Positions 34,535-43,597 of a stretch of DNA of 64,000 nt are shown piece after piece. This DNA comes from JAKVCB01 sp963578605 (GTDB taxonomy: Bacteria; Planctomycetota; Planctomycetia; Pirellulales; Lacipirellulaceae): positions 31,959 to 95,958 of the forward strand of contig CAUZEA010000006.1 in the NCBI GenBank assembly GCA_963578605.1, in the 5' to 3' direction. A model generated the notes under the pieces. That model did no database searches and was not told the DNA's origin. It was given only the letters and a program-made list of their open reading frames with translations. The translations under genes were made by a program, and so were the position numbers. Within the stretch, counting starts at the first letter, position 1, and every line of letters begins with the position of its first letter.

Positions 34535-35044
34535 ATGACCCCTAGCCTGCTCAGCAACGACCTTAGCTGTACCCAGGCGATGCGTGGAGGGCAATGCGCT
34601 CGCCACGCCGCCATCCTCTTCGGCGTTTGCGCCGCCTCGCTGGCAACGTCCGGTTGTAGTAGTAAGCTCAAGACGTATCCTGTCAGGGGAAAGATCCACT
34701 TTTCTGATGGCAAGCCGTTCCCGGGCGGTATTGTGATCTTCGTGTCTCGTGACACGGGCATACAATCCAGGGCCCGAATTCAACAGGACGGCACCTACGA
34801 ACTGGGGACACTGTCCAAGGACGATGGATCGGTGGCCGGTCTGCATCGTGTGGCCGTGCAACCATTGGTGCTTGGTCCGGGCATGGGCACCGACAACCCC
34901 ATCGCCCGTAGGTTCCAATCCTCGAGCACCAGCGGCCTGGAGTTCAACGTCCGGACTGATGGCCCGAACGACTTTGACATCGAAGTAGAGCTTCCTGACG
35001 AGCGCCAGCTTCGACAGGAAAATAGGGAATTGCCTGATCTCTGA
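34535..35044 (+). CDS. Small lipoprotein of the carboxypeptidase-regulatory-like type
   Basis: 169 residues from ATG 34535 (GTG at 34529 is possible). Lipoprotein signal AAILFGVCAASLATSGC. The mature part has the planctomycete pattern YPVRGKIHFSDGKPFPGGIVIF followed by GTYELGTLSKDDG and HRVAVQP, a Greek-key fold related to carboxypeptidase regulatory domains. Such lipoproteins usually stand right behind DUF1559 genes, as here, and probably work with them. Function unknown. Confidence 0.8.
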   Translation: MTPSLLSNDLSCTQAMRGGQCARHAAILFGVCAASLATSGCSSKLKTYPVRGKIHFSDGKPFPGGIVIFVSRDTGIQSRARIQQDGTYELGTLSKDDGSVAGLHRVAVQPLVLGPGMGTDNPIARRFQSSSTSGLEFNVRTDGPNDFDIEVELPDERQLRQENRELPDL

Positions 35045-35239
35045 CGACTGGGCAACGGGTCGCCTTGCTGCCGCCAGTCCACACAGACAAACTGGTTGGT
35101 GAACAAGCCATCCGATTCCTTTTTCTCTCGTAGCAGCTCGCCGGCGTCATCATGCCGGTGTTCATGGCCAAGTCGCTGACCGGCAGGAGACTGGGCGATC
35201 TCGCAGGTACCGATTCGCGTGCGCCGGACGGGCCAACAT

Positions 35240-35268
35240 TTGACCGGGAGTCCCGACACGCTTATACT
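35240..35268 (+). promoter_or_regulatory. Sigma-70-type promoter of the MFS gene, shared motif copy 3
   Basis: TTGACC at 35240, 17-base spacer GGGAGTCCCGACACGCT, TATACT at 35263, followed by CAGCCCGC; the gene starts about 83 bases downstream. Best-formed of the three related copies in the window. Confidence 0.75.
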
Positions 35269-35350
35269 CAGCCCGCTTTTGCCCAGTCCACCCCTTCAGG
35301 ATAGCCAGAGGAGTCGGTGAAGCCGCACTTCAAAGCGGCTGTCAGCGGCA

Positions 35351-36526
35351 ATGAATCACATGGATGGATACCTGACGACATTACAGATATTGGCTTTGCT
35401 TGTGGGTGGCATGTGTTACGCCCTGCTCGGCAGTATCAAGGTGCCACTTGCAAAACGATTGGATATCGGAGAAGACAAAGTTGGCGGACTGATCAGTGCC
35501 TTTGGGTTTACGATGATTCCAATGGCATTTGCCGCCGGGTTTCTCACCGATTCTGTGGGTCGTGAGATTGTGCTGGCCGCGGCCTGTGGAATCCTGATAG
35601 CCAGCGTGTTGGTGCTCGCCAACGTAAATTCTTACATCGTGGCCGTGATCTCGGTGCTTTTGCTTGGTACAGGCTGGTCGGCGCTGGTCAACGTACTTAA
35701 CACGCTGCAGGGCCCCGCATTCCTGCCATTTTTTGGCGAGGATGCTCCCCTTTCCAGGGCCATGAACATGGGTGATTTTATCTTTGGTATCGGGGCCTTC
35801 GTGATGCCAATTGCTACGGCGTTCATGCTTGTTCGGGTCGGTCTCAGAAAGACGTTTTCAAGTTTTTCCCTGCTGATTGTAGTGACACTTGGTTTTGTTT
35901 TCCTGGTTAACTGGGAACCTCTCACACCAGTCAAGGTCGCCGCGGAGGACGCGTCGTTCGAGAAGCTGGTTTCAGATACAACGGTCCTGCTTTGCTGTTT
36001 GGCCTTCTTTTTCCATGTTCCCATGGAAACCTGTATTGGTGTCTGGGCGACCACGCTGATGAAAGACCAGGGGGTACCCGATGGCAGAGCTTCTTCCCTG
36101 CTGTCGGTGTTCTGGATGGCATTCACGTTGTCGAGGTTGGTTGCTGCGTTGACGATCGTCGCAGGTACCGATCACGTGATATTAATTGTGCTGTCTGGGG
36201 TCTGTGTCGGTTTGACGCTTGGGCTGGCAGCCAGCAAATCAATACAAATGACAAGCGGGTTGATCATTCTGTCTGGTGCCATCATGGGGCCAATATTTCC
36301 AATCCTGATTTCACTGCTTATTAGCCACGTTCAGAGTGACCTCAGTGAACAACTGGTCGGTCGGGCGATAGGGTTATTCTTTTGTATTGGCGGCATTGGC
36401 TGGGCAGTGGTTCCACTTTTGGTCGGGAAGATTGCCCAAAAGACGAGTGTGCAAAAAGCCTTTTTCGTGGTCGCCGGCGCGGCAGCCGGCTTGACGGTTG
36501 TGACAGTCGTGCTGAACTTCGTTTAG
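35351..36526 (+). CDS. Major facilitator superfamily transporter
   Basis: 391 residues with about 12 hydrophobic segments, e.g. LQILALLVGGMCYALLGSI, FGFTMIPMAFAAGFLTDSVG (loop 2-3 signature with D-S-V-G-R), VAVISVLLLGTGWSALVNVL, VILIVLSGVCVGLTLGLAAS and AIGLFFCIGGIGWAVVPLLV. Inner-membrane secondary carrier; substrate cannot be told from the sequence. No clear ribosome binding site at the chosen ATG; a second ATG lies nine bases downstream. Own promoter (35240). Stands between the DUF1559 pair and the convergent glycosidase-sulfatase gene. Confidence 0.85.
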   Translation: MNHMDGYLTTLQILALLVGGMCYALLGSIKVPLAKRLDIGEDKVGGLISAFGFTMIPMAFAAGFLTDSVGREIVLAAACGILIASVLVLANVNSYIVAVISVLLLGTGWSALVNVLNTLQGPAFLPFFGEDAPLSRAMNMGDFIFGIGAFVMPIATAFMLVRVGLRKTFSSFSLLIVVTLGFVFLVNWEPLTPVKVAAEDASFEKLVSDTTVLLCCLAFFFHVPMETCIGVWATTLMKDQGVPDGRASSLLSVFWMAFTLSRLVAALTIVAGTDHVILIVLSGVCVGLTLGLAASKSIQMTSGLIILSGAIMGPIFPILISLLISHVQSDLSEQLVGRAIGLFFCIGGIGWAVVPLLVGKIAQKTSVQKAFFVVAGAAAGLTVVTVVLNFV

Positions 36527-36593
36527 GCACGCACAGGACGCAGATCTTGGCGGTAATTCCCCCCCAAAACCCTGTGTTGAGATCGTGGGCTGT

Positions 36594-39500
36594 TCATTCT
36601 GTTTTGCCGACTTTTTCCCGGACCGGGCCATCGATCTCGCGCATTTTGTTCAAGATTCGTTCCCGTAGTTGCTCCTTGACGCGGCGCACGTGGGGATCGC
36701 TCGAGTCACTCAGATCGCTTTGCTCCCCTGGATCATGCTCCAGGTCATAAAGCTCTTCGCGGCCCGGGTTTTTAAAGTCGATCATCAACTTCCACTGGGG
36801 GGTGCGAACCGCGCACATTTGCGTCGTGGCGCCGTGCTTCATGCTGTACTGGCAATACATGTCGTTGTCCCACTCGATTGGCTCACCGGCGAGCAGTGGC
36901 AGGAAGTTGTGCCCCCGAATCAATACGTCCTCAGGCAGATCCACACCAGCCATCGCCAGCAGTGTCGGGTACCAGTCTAAATTGGTGACCGTCTGCTCGA
37001 TAACCGTGTCGGGCTTGATCACTCTGGGCCAGCGCACGGCCGCCGGAACTCGCAACGCCTGATCATACAAGTTCGGTCGCTGCTGGGGCGGAATATTCGG
37101 CCATTGTTGCGGAGGCAGCCTGGTCAGTATCCATTTCGCGTTACCCTTGTGCCACACGCCGTTGTGCCCCGTGTTGTAGCCATGGTCGCTGGTAAAGATC
37201 ACCACCGTGTTGTCCTGCAATTGCAGCTCATCAATAACATCCAGCAAACGTCCCAGGTTACGGTCGACGCTCGATACGCTCGCCATGTATTCGCGGGTCC
37301 TACGTTTGACAGTTGCGACATCGAGGTTCGGATAGTCCGGATTCGGTATTTCCGGGTCGAGATGTTTGTACGGGTCCCAGTCCTCGTCGCGGACCGGCAA
37401 CCAGGGAGCATGTGGGGCACGGAAGTGCAGGCTCAACAAAAAAGGATGATGCTTGTTGCGGCGCACAAAGTCGATTGCGTGATCGGTCAAGATGTCGGGC
37501 GTGAACCCCACGAACGTCCGAGTTGCGCCATTGAGTTCCAGCGTCGGATTCTCGGGTGAGTTCCCGCCCGAACGGAAACCCATGAAGTACTGATACCCGG
37601 TCTTGGTAGGATGATACCGATCGGCTGTTCCCAGGTGCCATTTGCCCACCAGGCCGGTCGCGTATCCCGCGTTGGCAAGTACCTCTGACCAGGTAACCGT
37701 GTTCGGATCCAACCCGTGTTCGGGCTCGCTGCGAGGGTTGATCCAGTCAAAGATACCCAACTCGCTGCCATATCGACTGGTCATCAAACTGGCTCGCGAC
37801 GGACTGCATACCGGCGTCGTGACAAATGCGCGGGTCAGCCGGGCTCCTGCGCGGAACAGGCGGTCGATGTGGGGCGTTTGGATTTGCTCATTGCCTTCGT
37901 TGCCGACGGCAGTCGGGGCCTGGTCGTCGGTGTAAACAAAAACAATGTTCGGCCGCTCACTGGCGCCCTCCAGCTGATTGCGCTTATCTCGAATTGGCCG
38001 GTAGCAATACTCGTTCATCATCGCCACGGCACCCAGGTCACCGTGATCTTTGGCGACGGCAACGTATTCTTCCAACGCCTCGCGGATTGCACGGTAGGCG
38101 AGGCTGGCTTGTTGGCGAGCCTCGTGCGGCCGATAGGCCTTTTCTGCCAGCGAAGTGGCGCCGTAGGCTTCGGCGGCATCCAGGTAGCGGACCGCGAAGC
38201 GGAGCCGGGCCACGAAGTAGTCGATGTATGCACGGCCTTCAGGCCGGCAGTGCTCGCGCGCTGCTTCCATTTGCGCCAGCGCCTCATGATAGAGCCGATG
38301 GTCTTCCTTGATGGCAGCCGACAATCCGCCGCTGTCGTAGTGTTTGGTCATCATAGTCGGCACCGGGAAGCCGAACCCCAGCCCGTGCTGATCCAGGTTG
38401 AGCGTGATCTTTTCGATAAGGGCGAACGCTTCCAGTACGGGTGCCACAGCCTTGGGACCGCACACACGCTCGACCTGATCGGTATAGGCCTCTTGCGGTG
38501 TCAGGGAGGCATCCCAGCTTGCCCGGGCCAGATAATGAATGGTTGGGTCCTGTTCACCGACGGTCCAATAGCGGGTGTAGAACCCGTCCCACCCGCTGGC
38601 TCGCATGTCGGCCATCAGCTCGTGAATCGAGCCGGTTGCCATTTGAGGCAGCACCCCCACATTGTCGTCGGCGAGCGTCATGATCAGGCTCACCGGTACG
38701 TCTTTGGACGGGACGGTCTGGATGAGGTCGCGATGGCGGAGCACCCGACTCGCCGTGTAGTCGATGAAATTGACGACCTCGCCGCCAGGCGGTGTGATCC
38801 GGGCGACGAGTGGAAACAACTCGAACGTCACACCGTCGTAAATCAGCTTCACGTCTTTGCCCCCACCTGGCCGTTGGAGTAGATTGCCGTCGCGGATGAG
38901 CGAGTCAAACATCCAGAGAAAGGCCAGGTCGCCTTGGACTTGCGACTCAACCCGTGCCCCTCCGCCCGGAAAGTTGGCCCGACTGCGGCCGCGGGCACAC
39001 AGCTCGTCGTAACTTCCCAGGCTGGCGAGATCATACCGCTCGTCCAGAAGGCGATAGGCTTCGCGCCCCTGGCTCACCCATATCCGCTTTTCGGGCACGC
39101 TGACCTGGATGAAATCAACGTCGGGGTAGGTTTCGATGTGGGTCCGCACGACGGTCTCAACGATTTCGGCAAGTAGCGGGTCGGTCAGCGGTTGGTCGTT
39201 GCCCGGTTGTATGTAAAGGTCGCCCAGCTGACGGGACGGCTGGGCCGCTGGGATAAGTTTTTGAAACTCCTTGGGCCAATTGAAGATTTCAAAGGAGGCG
39301 ACCGTCTGCATTCCCAGTCGGCGGGCCTCTTGATGGATGCCCTGCACCAGCGCCACGGCCCGCCGGTGAAGATCCGCGGGCGACTCGGCGCCGACCAGCT
39401 CCGGGTTGGTAAACACTGTCATGCCGGGGAACTTTTCGCGGCCGATCGTATCGTCGTCGATCGGGTGACGTTGTCCGAAGTACAGGATACCCGGCGGTTT

Positions 39501-40190
39501 CGGCATCCCGCGAAAGGTGTAGTGCACGAACGGTTGGTGCGGCCACAAAAATGTGTGGATGCGGTTGTACTTCATCTTGGCTATCTGCTGCAGGAACCGC
39601 ACGTTTTCCTCCAGGCTCCACGAGACCGGTCCCAGAGGGAACTCATTCACCAGTCGCCAGCAGCGGATGGGCATGTTGGGTTCCATGACCAGGTCCAGGT
39701 CCGGCAGGCCTGACCAGGCGGCGTTGGGCGGATAGATGTCGCCGTCGACCAGGTAGCGTACACCCCACCGTTCGACGAGCTCATACACTGCCCACATCGT
39801 TGCCACAGGACTACCCCCGCCGACCACCAGTACCTGTTTCCCAGCGAGCGCGCCCCGCTTCAAAACGATGCCCTGATCGCTGAGCTTTGGCCAGCCGCCC
39901 ACCCCCAGTGCCTTGGCCACGGCGGGGTTCGTTTCAGGAGTTCCGACCAGCAGACCGATTCCGGTCGAGGCAGGCAGGCCGCTGGTCGGTCGGACCTCGA
40001 GCCCGAAGAGCTTGCCGAGGTAGTCGCCCAGCTGGTCAGCAGCAAATTGCTCCAGCCTTGGTGCGTCGGGTCCGACCACAATACCGAGATTGTTCCCGTC
40101 GTCAGCCCGCGCCTGCGATGGGCAGACAAGCCACCCCAGGCATCCGACAAGCAATATCAACGATAACCGCCAGGCGATGGTCTTGATCAA
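36594..40190 (-). CDS. Bifunctional secreted protein: alpha-glucuronidase-like glycosidase fused to type I sulfatase
   Basis: 1198 residues, one signal peptide (RLSLILLVGCLGWLVCPSQA). Residues about 30-735 look like GH67/GH115- or DUF4838-like glycosidases: an N-terminal alpha/beta domain (GIVVGPDAPRLEQFAADQLG, VLVVGGGSPVATMWAVYELV) and a barrel (RIHTFLWPHQPFVHY, QTVASFEIFNW). From about 745 (ERPNIVFVYTDDQAP) to the end is a complete sulfatase with metal-binding Asp pair at 755-756 and the formylglycine motif CSPSR at Cys795, plus GKWHLG, SLHFRAPHAPW and FTSDHGYNTGHNG. The two parts would remove a sugar residue and its sulfate from one glycan; target probably a sulfated uronate-containing marine polysaccharide (inference). 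The sulfatase needs a maturation enzyme not seen in this window. Confidence 0.85.
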   Translation of the reverse strand: MIKTIAWRLSLILLVGCLGWLVCPSQARADDGNNLGIVVGPDAPRLEQFAADQLGDYLGKLFGLEVRPTSGLPASTGIGLLVGTPETNPAVAKALGVGGWPKLSDQGIVLKRGALAGKQVLVVGGGSPVATMWAVYELVERWGVRYLVDGDIYPPNAAWSGLPDLDLVMEPNMPIRCWRLVNEFPLGPVSWSLEENVRFLQQIAKMKYNRIHTFLWPHQPFVHYTFRGMPKPPGILYFGQRHPIDDDTIGREKFPGMTVFTNPELVGAESPADLHRRAVALVQGIHQEARRLGMQTVASFEIFNWPKEFQKLIPAAQPSRQLGDLYIQPGNDQPLTDPLLAEIVETVVRTHIETYPDVDFIQVSVPEKRIWVSQGREAYRLLDERYDLASLGSYDELCARGRSRANFPGGGARVESQVQGDLAFLWMFDSLIRDGNLLQRPGGGKDVKLIYDGVTFELFPLVARITPPGGEVVNFIDYTASRVLRHRDLIQTVPSKDVPVSLIMTLADDNVGVLPQMATGSIHELMADMRASGWDGFYTRYWTVGEQDPTIHYLARASWDASLTPQEAYTDQVERVCGPKAVAPVLEAFALIEKITLNLDQHGLGFGFPVPTMMTKHYDSGGLSAAIKEDHRLYHEALAQMEAAREHCRPEGRAYIDYFVARLRFAVRYLDAAEAYGATSLAEKAYRPHEARQQASLAYRAIREALEEYVAVAKDHGDLGAVAMMNEYCYRPIRDKRNQLEGASERPNIVFVYTDDQAPTAVGNEGNEQIQTPHIDRLFRAGARLTRAFVTTPVCSPSRASLMTSRYGSELGIFDWINPRSEPEHGLDPNTVTWSEVLANAGYATGLVGKWHLGTADRYHPTKTGYQYFMGFRSGGNSPENPTLELNGATRTFVGFTPDILTDHAIDFVRRNKHHPFLLSLHFRAPHAPWLPVRDEDWDPYKHLDPEIPNPDYPNLDVATVKRRTREYMASVSSVDRNLGRLLDVIDELQLQDNTVVIFTSDHGYNTGHNGVWHKGNAKWILTRLPPQQWPNIPPQQRPNLYDQALRVPAAVRWPRVIKPDTVIEQTVTNLDWYPTLLAMAGVDLPEDVLIRGHNFLPLLAGEPIEWDNDMYCQYSMKHGATTQMCAVRTPQWKLMIDFKNPGREELYDLEHDPGEQSDLSDSSDPHVRRVKEQLRERILNKMREIDGPVREKVGKTE

Positions 40191-40602
40191 TTTGGGATCC
40201 TCTTTGAAGCGAACATTTTACAAAAGTCGCGTCGTTACCAGCGTCATCTAACCAACCAAACCTAACCAACCAACGGAGTGGCTTTGTCGAGACCACTCGT
40301 GACGCGTTTTTCGGCCCTTGGTCTCTATTATGCCCTTCGATCTCTATTATGAAAGATACCATCGATTCGCACACCTGGCATAGCGATTCTGAGACCCGGT
40401 GGGTGGGCACCGTTTTAAAATATGGGTTTGTGGGGCTTGAAGCTAAACCATCCCGGGCTGGACTACAGAATCTATGGGGGCGGGACCACTTTGCCGGGGT
40501 GCTATGGAAGTTTCTGCACGAACTTCGGTTGGTTGTAGTCTTGGCTGCTGCTGAATAGGATGGTTTACGTCAATTTTTCTCAGTTCGGATCAGGTGTAAA
40601 TC
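40191..40602. other. Intergenic region between divergent genes
   Basis: About 410 bases. Contains low-complexity CCAACCAAACCTAACCAACC (about 40252-40273) and a duplicated ATCTCTATTATG-like unit near 40322 and 40339. A 69-codon plus-strand frame has no recognisable product. Confidence 0.5.
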
Positions 40603-41421
40603 GTGGCTAATCTCGCGCACTTCTCAAGAGACCAGATGGATTTTTTCCAAACCAACGGATATGTTGCAGGACCACGTGTTCTTTCGGAGGAACAGATCAA
40701 CCGCCTGCGAACACGTTGCGACGACATAGCGTCTGGCCGGATTGAATTTCCAGATGATCTCCGTGGACTGGCCAGTGCTAACGTCAAAGGCAACCCGCAA
40801 CTTTCCAAGATGGTCAACCTGTTTCGTCATGATCGGGTCTTTGCCGAGGTGATTGGCAACTCATCGATCAGCCATTTGGCCCATGACTTGATGGCTGGGC
40901 CGGTGCGAGTATGGGAAGATCAGTCGATCGCTAAGGCTCCCGGGGATGAGCATGGCGTGGTGGCATGGCACCGCGACTACACGTATTGGGATCATGTCGG
41001 GCCGCCTGAACTGGCGACGTGCTGGATAGCCTTGGATGACGCGACACTGGCCAACGGATGTATGCAGGTCATCCCTGGAAGCCACCGTTGGAAAATCGAC
41101 TACACGCGTGACGATGTCGACAACAACAACCCGAACTGGGTTCTCGAGAGACCGGAGATCCCATCCCCGGCTAACCTTGAGCCGGTTGCGTGCGAACTCC
41201 CGGCCGGTCACTGCCATTTCCACCACTGTCTCACGTTACATGGTTCGGAGGGTAACACGACCGACAGGCCGCGGCGGAGCTACATCCTCCACCTCATGCC
41301 GGGAACCACCCGTCGGATTGGTCATGACTGGAATCCCCGGATGGGAAGTGTCGAGGCCGTAGAGATTGGGGATATTGTTCATGGGGTCGATTATCCCGAG
41401 CTTCCGTCCGTCGAAACGTGA
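40603..41421 (+). CDS. Phytanoyl-CoA dioxygenase (PhyH) family Fe(II)/2-oxoglutarate oxygenase
   Basis: 272 residues, GTG start after AGGTG. The iron triad is visible: His123 and Asp125 in AWHRDYTYWDH, and distal His213 in HFHHCLTLHGSEGN; the 2-oxoglutarate-binding Arg is in DRPRRSYILH. CWIALDDATLANGCMQVIPG is the family's core signature. First of three co-directional genes with a PfkB kinase (overlapping) and an HpcH aldolase, so it probably hydroxylates a small acid or sugar-derived compound rather than phytanoyl-CoA. Cytoplasmic. Confidence 0.88.
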   Translation: MANLAHFSRDQMDFFQTNGYVAGPRVLSEEQINRLRTRCDDIASGRIEFPDDLRGLASANVKGNPQLSKMVNLFRHDRVFAEVIGNSSISHLAHDLMAGPVRVWEDQSIAKAPGDEHGVVAWHRDYTYWDHVGPPELATCWIALDDATLANGCMQVIPGSHRWKIDYTRDDVDNNNPNWVLERPEIPSPANLEPVACELPAGHCHFHHCLTLHGSEGNTTDRPRRSYILHLMPGTTRRIGHDWNPRMGSVEAVEIGDIVHGVDYPELPSVET

Positions 41422-41435
41422 GGAACCAACTGGTG

Positions 41436-42392
41436 ATGGTTGAGGGGTCCGCGCCAATCGAGAAACCGGTCATTGCTGTTGCCGGGGCTTCAAGTGTTGA
41501 CATGACGCTTCGGCAACCGCCGTTCGAGTGGGTCGGAGGTACGAGCCAGGACAGCTACACTCCAGAGATGGTGAAAAATCTGGAGGATCCCCCCGAGTTG
41601 GGTCTCGGAGGCAACGGGGCAGCCTCCGCCTACGTGTTGGGCGTCCTTGGCCTGCGCGTCTTGCTCAACGGGCCGATTGGCGAGGACGCGGCCGGGCAGT
41701 TGATCCGGGATTGGCTCAAGGAAGCGAACGTCGAGTCAGTTGCCCCGGCAGCGCAGGCAACCATGTTCTCGGTAACGCCGGTTGATGCCCAGTCGCGAAG
41801 GCTGGTTTGCCTGCAATATCCGTCGCCACGAATTGATTGGATGTTATCAGTCAGAAATGACCAGGCGACATGGCTGTTGTTAACTGCTCACTCCCAAGTC
41901 GCGGTCAGTGAATTGAATGAAGTGGGAGACACGTTGTGTTTTTTTCAATCACGTGGAGGCGTGACGGTGCTTGATACTGGAATCGGCTGGATGCGGACCA
42001 ACCGAGCCGACCAAATGACGAGAATCTGGGCCGACGTCGATTTGCTGATTGGTACGCTCAACGAATTGAGCTTCTGGTCAGGGCTTGAGCATCCTGAAGA
42101 CATTGCCCGGCGGGCGATGAGTGTTGGTGTCGGGAAGGTGGTGATTAAAATGGGAGCGGAGGGGGCTGGCTGGATGAGTGAAGACGGGGTTTACGCGCAT
42201 CAGCCTGCGCGGCGCATCGAGCGCAGCAACGTGAGTGTGGGCGCTGGTGACGGTTTTAATGCCGCACTCATCGCCCGACTGATCCAGGGGGAGTCTCTGG
42301 AATCTTCCGTGAACTTTGCCCAAATCGTGGCGGCGAAGATCGTCGAGATTGGAAATGGAGTAATTGGCTGGGGGCAGATGTGGAGACCATAG
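41436..42392 (+). CDS. PfkB-family sugar kinase
   Basis: 318 residues from the ATG at 41436 (GAGGA upstream); a GTG at 41418, overlapping the previous stop as GTGA, is the alternative start. PfkB features: VAVAGASSVDMTLRQ at the N-terminus, GLGGNGAASAYVLGVLGLRV (first signature) and SVGAGDGFNAALIARL with the catalytic Asp in GAGD (second signature). Probably phosphorylates a sugar or 2-keto-3-deoxy sugar acid, which the downstream HpcH aldolase could cleave. A two-step catabolic branch is inferred from the neighbourhood. Cytoplasmic. Confidence 0.83.
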   Translation: MVEGSAPIEKPVIAVAGASSVDMTLRQPPFEWVGGTSQDSYTPEMVKNLEDPPELGLGGNGAASAYVLGVLGLRVLLNGPIGEDAAGQLIRDWLKEANVESVAPAAQATMFSVTPVDAQSRRLVCLQYPSPRIDWMLSVRNDQATWLLLTAHSQVAVSELNEVGDTLCFFQSRGGVTVLDTGIGWMRTNRADQMTRIWADVDLLIGTLNELSFWSGLEHPEDIARRAMSVGVGKVVIKMGAEGAGWMSEDGVYAHQPARRIERSNVSVGAGDGFNAALIARLIQGESLESSVNFAQIVAAKIVEIGNGVIGWGQMWRP

Positions 42393-42579
42393 ACCACAAG
42401 ACTACGGGACTGTAAAATATAGGACCTTGTCGACTTGCACCGGTCACAACTTGCACCGGTAACGTAGTGGCCAACATCCGCAAGAAGCCTCACCTGGCAA
42501 TTGGACTGGGAGCCGTTTCAGGGCGGCGGGAGTTTTGCAGATTGAATGAGTTCTTGAAACAAATCAAACCGTAACCACG

Positions 42580-43371
42580 ATGGAGACCAGGACCTTGAAA
42601 TCACTGAAAGAAAAACTCAGGGCTGGCGAGGTCGTCTTTGGTGGAACCGTTTCAGAGCATCTTCGACCTTCTGTGATAAAGGCGTTTCGAAATGCGGGGT
42701 TTGACTTTATTTACATCGAAAACGAACACGCCTGGTTTGAACCAAGTCGGCTTTCTGATTTTGTACTTTGTGCCCGCGACAACGGGTTGACTGTCGTAGC
42801 TAAAATTCCCCAATTGGAGCGAGGCGAGACTGCCCGTTTGCTCGAAATGGGCGTGATGGGGTTACAGTTACCTCGGACTGAAAGTCGCCAGGATATTGAA
42901 ACGTTACGAAGCTACATGAAATTCCCTCCCGGTGGGACACGTGCCAGCGCGACAGGCTACGGAAACACCATGTATGCCAAACCGAATGACAAGCGGACAT
43001 GGTACGACGAGGCCAACGCCGAAACGCTAGTGGTCGGCCATATCGAAACACGAACAGGCGCTGACAACGCCGGCGAGATCAACAGCGCGGAAGATCTGGA
43101 CATTTGCTTCGTGGGTATCAGTGACCTGAGTCTTGATCTTGGCATGCCGGGGCGCTATACTGACCCGGAGTTTCAAGCGGCAGTGCAACGCATCATCGAC
43201 GCCAGCGAAAAGCACAACGTCGTACGCGGTTTGCCGGGGCTTGGCTATGATCAAACCAAGTATTGGATCGACCACGGCGTCCAGTTTTTTGAGTGCGCAA
43301 GTGAGCTCGACTTGATCCGCAGTGGCGCTGCGCAAGCCTTTGACGACTTGCAGCGTGCCCGGGCCAGTTGA
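42580..43371 (+). CDS. HpcH/HpaI-family aldolase
   Basis: 263 residues, normal for class II pyruvate aldolases (HpaI, GarL, YfaU). Motifs: GTVSEHLRPSVIKAFRNAGF with FIYIENEHAWFEP, VVAKIPQLERGETARLLEMG, MGLQLPRTESRQD, HIETRTGADN and FVGISDLSLDLG. Retro-aldol cleavage of a 2-keto-3-deoxy acid to pyruvate plus an aldehyde is the family reaction. Differs from the CitE-like lyase at 5725, which belongs to the CoA-ester branch. Third gene of the PhyH-PfkB set, about 190 bases after the kinase. Confidence 0.85.
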   Translation: METRTLKSLKEKLRAGEVVFGGTVSEHLRPSVIKAFRNAGFDFIYIENEHAWFEPSRLSDFVLCARDNGLTVVAKIPQLERGETARLLEMGVMGLQLPRTESRQDIETLRSYMKFPPGGTRASATGYGNTMYAKPNDKRTWYDEANAETLVVGHIETRTGADNAGEINSAEDLDICFVGISDLSLDLGMPGRYTDPEFQAAVQRIIDASEKHNVVRGLPGLGYDQTKYWIDHGVQFFECASELDLIRSGAAQAFDDLQRARAS

Positions 43372-43597
43372 TTGCGATTTGCGTGTTGTTGTGCATGTGT
43401 CTGATCACTCTACAAGTTTTCAAACGGTCGACCGGTGGTTTCATTTCCGGCGGGACACATTGGCGGTAGTAAGTAAAGGTTGGCGGGGATGAGTGGTGTA
43501 AGGGGTTGTGCCCCCGCCGAACCCTGTTAGCGCACTCCAGAAAATTCTTCATCTTGTCATCTACAGTCTCACATCCTTGTCACCTTGGGAGTTCCTC

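Noticed and set aside
37716..38882. 388-codon plus-strand open frame
   Set aside because: Antisense to the glycosidase-sulfatase gene, which has full family motifs; no recognisable product.
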